DNA of 7,477 nt from JADKIH01 sp031367345. Lineage in GTDB: Bacteria; Bacteroidota; Bacteroidia; AKYH767-A; 2013-40CM-41-45. Within the stretch, counting starts at the first letter, position 1. Each line of letters opens with the position of its first letter. The stretch lies in NCBI GenBank assembly GCA_031367345.1, contig JANLPR010000049.1:1-7477 (forward strand), written 5' to 3'. This document shows, piece by piece, positions 5,482 to 7,477 of the stretch. A program made the position numbers and the translations under genes. The notes under the pieces were generated by a model. It had not been told where the DNA came from. It was given only the letters and a program-made list of their open reading frames with translations, and ran no database searches.

Positions 5482-7053
5482 ATGAAATCTGAAATAGTAG
5501 CCGATCAGGATTACGGCATCGCTGAAGTATTAAAAACATTAGGTATACAACCCGTTAACCGTGGAGCAAGTACAGGTACCGTTTGGTTAGATACAAAAGG
5601 TGAAGACATCGAATCATACTCACCTGCTGATGGGGCTTTGATCGCTAAGATCAAACAAGCTACTGCTGCCGATTATGAGATAATTATGAAAAAAGCTGAA
5701 GAGGCTTTTAAAACATGGCGAATGATGCCTGCACCTAAGCGTGGAGAAATTGTTCGTCAGATGGGTGATCAACTGCGAAAATATAAAGAGCCATTAGGGA
5801 AACTCGTTTCTTATGAAATGGGAAAAGTTTATCAGGAAGGTTTAGGAGAAGTTCAAGAGATGATTGACATCTGTGACTTCGCTGTTGGATTGTCTCGTCA
5901 ATTGTACGGATTAACAATGCACAGTGAACGTCCACGTCATCGCATGTATGAGCAATATCATCCACTTGGAATCATCGGTGTAATTTCCGCTTTCAACTTT
6001 CCGGTTGCTGTTTGGGCATGGAATGCAATGCTTGCTCTTGTTTGTGGCGATACCATAGTATGGAAACCGAGTTCTAAGGTAATGTTGAGCGCTCTCGCTG
6101 TTCACAATATTCTTGCAGATGTATTAAAAAAGAATGATGTGCCTGAAGGTGTAATCAATCTGGTTGCTGCAAGTTCAAAATATGTTGGCGATAATTTCCT
6201 TTCCGATCATAGAGTTCCTCTAATCTCTGCTACCGGTTCTACTCGTGTTGGAAAACGCGTTGGTGCTATCGTTGGCGAAAGACTTGGTCGCTCATTGCTT
6301 GAGTTAGGTGGAAACAATGCGATCATCATCACTGAAAATGCAGACCTTGAAATGGCTTTAAGAGCTGTACTCTTTGGCTCTGTGGGAACTGCCGGTCAGC
6401 GTTGTACTTCAACTCGTCGCTTAATCATTCACGAATCTGTTTATGAAACATTCAAAACAAAATTATTAAAAGCATATCAGCATATTCGTATCGGACATCC
6501 ATTAGACTCAAAAACACTTGTTGGTCCACTGATCGACAAAGGTGCGGTGAAAGATTTTTTCGCAGCTATTGAACGTGTGAAAAAAGAAGGCGGTAAAATT
6601 ATTTTCGGCGGTGAATTAATGACCGGCGAAGGATTTGAAAGTGGTTGTTATGTTCAACCATGTATCGCCGAAGCATCAGGCAATTTACCTATCGTTTGTG
6701 ACGAAACATTTGCTCCGTTACTTTATATGATGAAATATACTTCAATGGATGAAGCAATTGCTTTACACAACGGCGTTCCGCAAGGACTTTCATCGGCTAT
6801 TTTCTCTCGTAATATGTTAGAGACTGAAAAATTCCTTTCTCATGAAGGTAGCGATTGTGGTATTGCTAATGTAAACATCGGAACCAGCGGTGCTGAGATA
6901 GGTGGTGCATTTGGTGGTGAAAAAGAAACAGGTGGCGGTCGTGAATCAGGTAGCGATGCTTGGAAAGTATATATGCGCCGTCAAACAAATACGATCAACT
7001 TCTCTAGTGAGTTGCCATTGGCACAAGGTATTGTTTTTGACACAGGAGAATAA
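5482..7053 (+). CDS. amaB: ALDH7-family dehydrogenase: L-aminoadipate-semialdehyde / piperideine-6-carboxylate dehydrogenase
   Basis: A complete 523-residue cytosolic NAD(P)-dependent aldehyde dehydrogenase closely resembling antiquitin (ALDH7A1) and bacterial Pcd/AmaB, which oxidise 2-aminoadipate 6-semialdehyde to 2-aminoadipate in lysine breakdown (EC 1.2.1.31). Visible residues: Asn172 in FNFP, Lys195 in WKPS (cofactor), the glycine-rich FTGS-like SATGSTRVG (249-257), general base Glu274 in LELGG, catalytic Cys308 in GTAGQRCTSTRR, and Glu408 in ETFAP. Substrate determinants known from the human enzyme appear conserved: Glu126 in GEVQE (human Glu121), Arg307 beside the nucleophile (human Arg301), and the anchor loop TSGAEIGGAFGG (468-479). 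Its end, GGRESGSDAWKVYMRR...LPLAQGI, is an ALDH7 hallmark. Length is normal for the family. The ATG at 5482 is the only Met before the domain, with an A-rich leader. No lysine aminotransferase or other lysine gene is in the window, so it appears to be a stand-alone unit. Confidence 0.95.
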   Translation: MKSEIVADQDYGIAEVLKTLGIQPVNRGASTGTVWLDTKGEDIESYSPADGALIAKIKQATAADYEIIMKKAEEAFKTWRMMPAPKRGEIVRQMGDQLRKYKEPLGKLVSYEMGKVYQEGLGEVQEMIDICDFAVGLSRQLYGLTMHSERPRHRMYEQYHPLGIIGVISAFNFPVAVWAWNAMLALVCGDTIVWKPSSKVMLSALAVHNILADVLKKNDVPEGVINLVAASSKYVGDNFLSDHRVPLISATGSTRVGKRVGAIVGERLGRSLLELGGNNAIIITENADLEMALRAVLFGSVGTAGQRCTSTRRLIIHESVYETFKTKLLKAYQHIRIGHPLDSKTLVGPLIDKGAVKDFFAAIERVKKEGGKIIFGGELMTGEGFESGCYVQPCIAEASGNLPIVCDETFAPLLYMMKYTSMDEAIALHNGVPQGLSSAIFSRNMLETEKFLSHEGSDCGIANVNIGTSGAEIGGAFGGEKETGGGRESGSDAWKVYMRRQTNTINFSSELPLAQGIVFDTGE

Positions 7054-7070
7054 TCTCTTTTATCAGACCG

Positions 7071-7105
7071 AAAAATGCCGCACTATATTAGTGCGGCATT
7101 TTTTT
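7071..7105 (+). terminator. Rho-independent terminator after the aldehyde dehydrogenase
   Basis: AAAAATGCCGCACTA (7071-7085) and TAGTGCGGCATTTTT (7089-7103) form a perfect 15-bp stem with a 3-nt loop (TAT), followed by a run of T up to 7105. It starts 17 bp after the stop codon at 7051-7053. The A-run on the 5' side would also give a T-run on the opposite strand, so the element could work in both directions. Confidence 0.92.
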
Positions 7106-7184
7106 GCATTACTAATTAAAAATATTTAACACAATCCTTTCAATCAAAATTTCATTTACCTACCTTCAATCAATCAAAAAAATA

Positions 7185-7477
7185 ATGCCGATGAATAAAT
7201 ATATTATTTTCACTTTTTTATTTATTAGCAATTCACTCCTTGCACAAATAAAACCGGGAGTTTGGCATGGCGAATTAATTCTCCATGATACAATTGCTCT
7301 TCCTTTTAATTTTGAAGTAGTAGGAAATAAAGCAACAATTCGAAATGCGGATGAAAGAATTACTGCCGATATAAAACTCCACGACGATAGCGACATAATT
7401 CGGTTGCCTGATTTTGATGCAGAGATCCACGTAAAAAACGATCAGGAAATATTAACAGGCGAATTTTTTAATCTCTC
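7185..7477 (+). CDS. Exported TlpA/thioredoxin-like protein, N-terminal part (3' end outside window)
   Basis: The frame is open from the ATG at 7185 to the window edge (97 residues seen). Residues 1-20 form a Sec signal peptide: Lys5, a hydrophobic stretch IIFTFLFIS, and a likely cleavage site SLLA|Q after Ala20. There is no lipobox Cys, so the product should be periplasmic. The mature part opens with GVWHGELIL (25-33), LPFNFEV (39-45) and NADERI (54-59). This is a pattern I recognise from the N-terminal beta-rich domain that precedes the thioredoxin fold in Bacteroidota TlpA-family disulfide reductases. The CxxC-bearing domain would lie beyond the window, so redox function is an inference. 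A second ATG at 7191 gives a more ordinary signal peptide (MNKY), but the A-rich leader fits 7185 better. A 76-codon minus-strand frame over 7166-7396 is antisense shadow. Confidence 0.72.
   Translation, partial: MPMNKYIIFTFLFISNSLLAQIKPGVWHGELILHDTIALPFNFEVVGNKATIRNADERITADIKLHDDSDIIRLPDFDAEIHVKNDQEILTGEFFNL

Noticed and set aside
7161..7168. TACCTTCA as a -7 box for the TlpA-like gene
   Set aside because: It matches only the first six positions of TAnnTTTG and has no -33 partner. Its distance to the ATG (16 bp) is plausible, but the evidence is too thin.
7138..7181. TTCAATCAA repeats upstream of the TlpA-like gene
   Set aside because: Two short A/T-rich copies (from 7139 and 7165) with no regular spacing or symmetry; expected by chance in such sequence.

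Overview
The window is AT-rich and reads as chromosome of a Bacteroidota member, probably from the Chitinophagaceae/Sphingobacteriales side. The clues are a TAnnTTTG-type -7 promoter box (TACCTTTG) ahead of the aldehyde dehydrogenase, the absence of clear Shine-Dalgarno sequences with A-rich leaders instead, a Bacteroidota-style Crp/Fnr regulator with a GESC motif, and a secreted TlpA-like protein with an N-terminal LPFNFEV-type domain. The genus cannot be fixed from this much sequence.

Left part (1-2747): the C-terminal half of a class III adenylate cyclase enters on the + strand and stops at 381. It converges on a tight minus-strand pair: a soluble hybrid histidine kinase with an N-terminal cyclic-nucleotide-binding-like domain (1071-2747), and 9 bp after it a small HD-superfamily metal phosphohydrolase (474-1061). 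Synthesis, possible hydrolysis and a cNMP-type sensor fold therefore sit side by side. However, the kinase's sensor domain has lost the Arg that normally grips the cyclic phosphate, so a simple cAMP circuit is not established.

Middle (2748-3748): a 315-bp gene-free stretch holding one imperfect hairpin, then a minus-strand Crp/Fnr-family regulator (3063-3683). This regulator lacks the cAMP-contacting Arg and FNR-type cysteines. It also has Val at the recognition-helix position where Glu is the family norm.

Right part (3749-7477): a minus-strand GT-C membrane glycosyltransferase of the ArnT/PMT type (3749-5308) and, divergently, a complete ALDH7-family aminoadipate-semialdehyde (piperideine-6-carboxylate) dehydrogenase (5482-7053). 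The dehydrogenase ends at a perfect 15-bp stem-loop terminator. The window closes inside the start of an exported TlpA/thioredoxin-like protein (7185 onward). These last three genes look like unrelated single transcription units.

I found no tRNA, rRNA, CRISPR array, insertion sequence, integrase or phage gene. No convincing new system is visible. The best leads are the cyclase/HD/kinase neighbourhood and the two degenerate cNMP-type sensor proteins.
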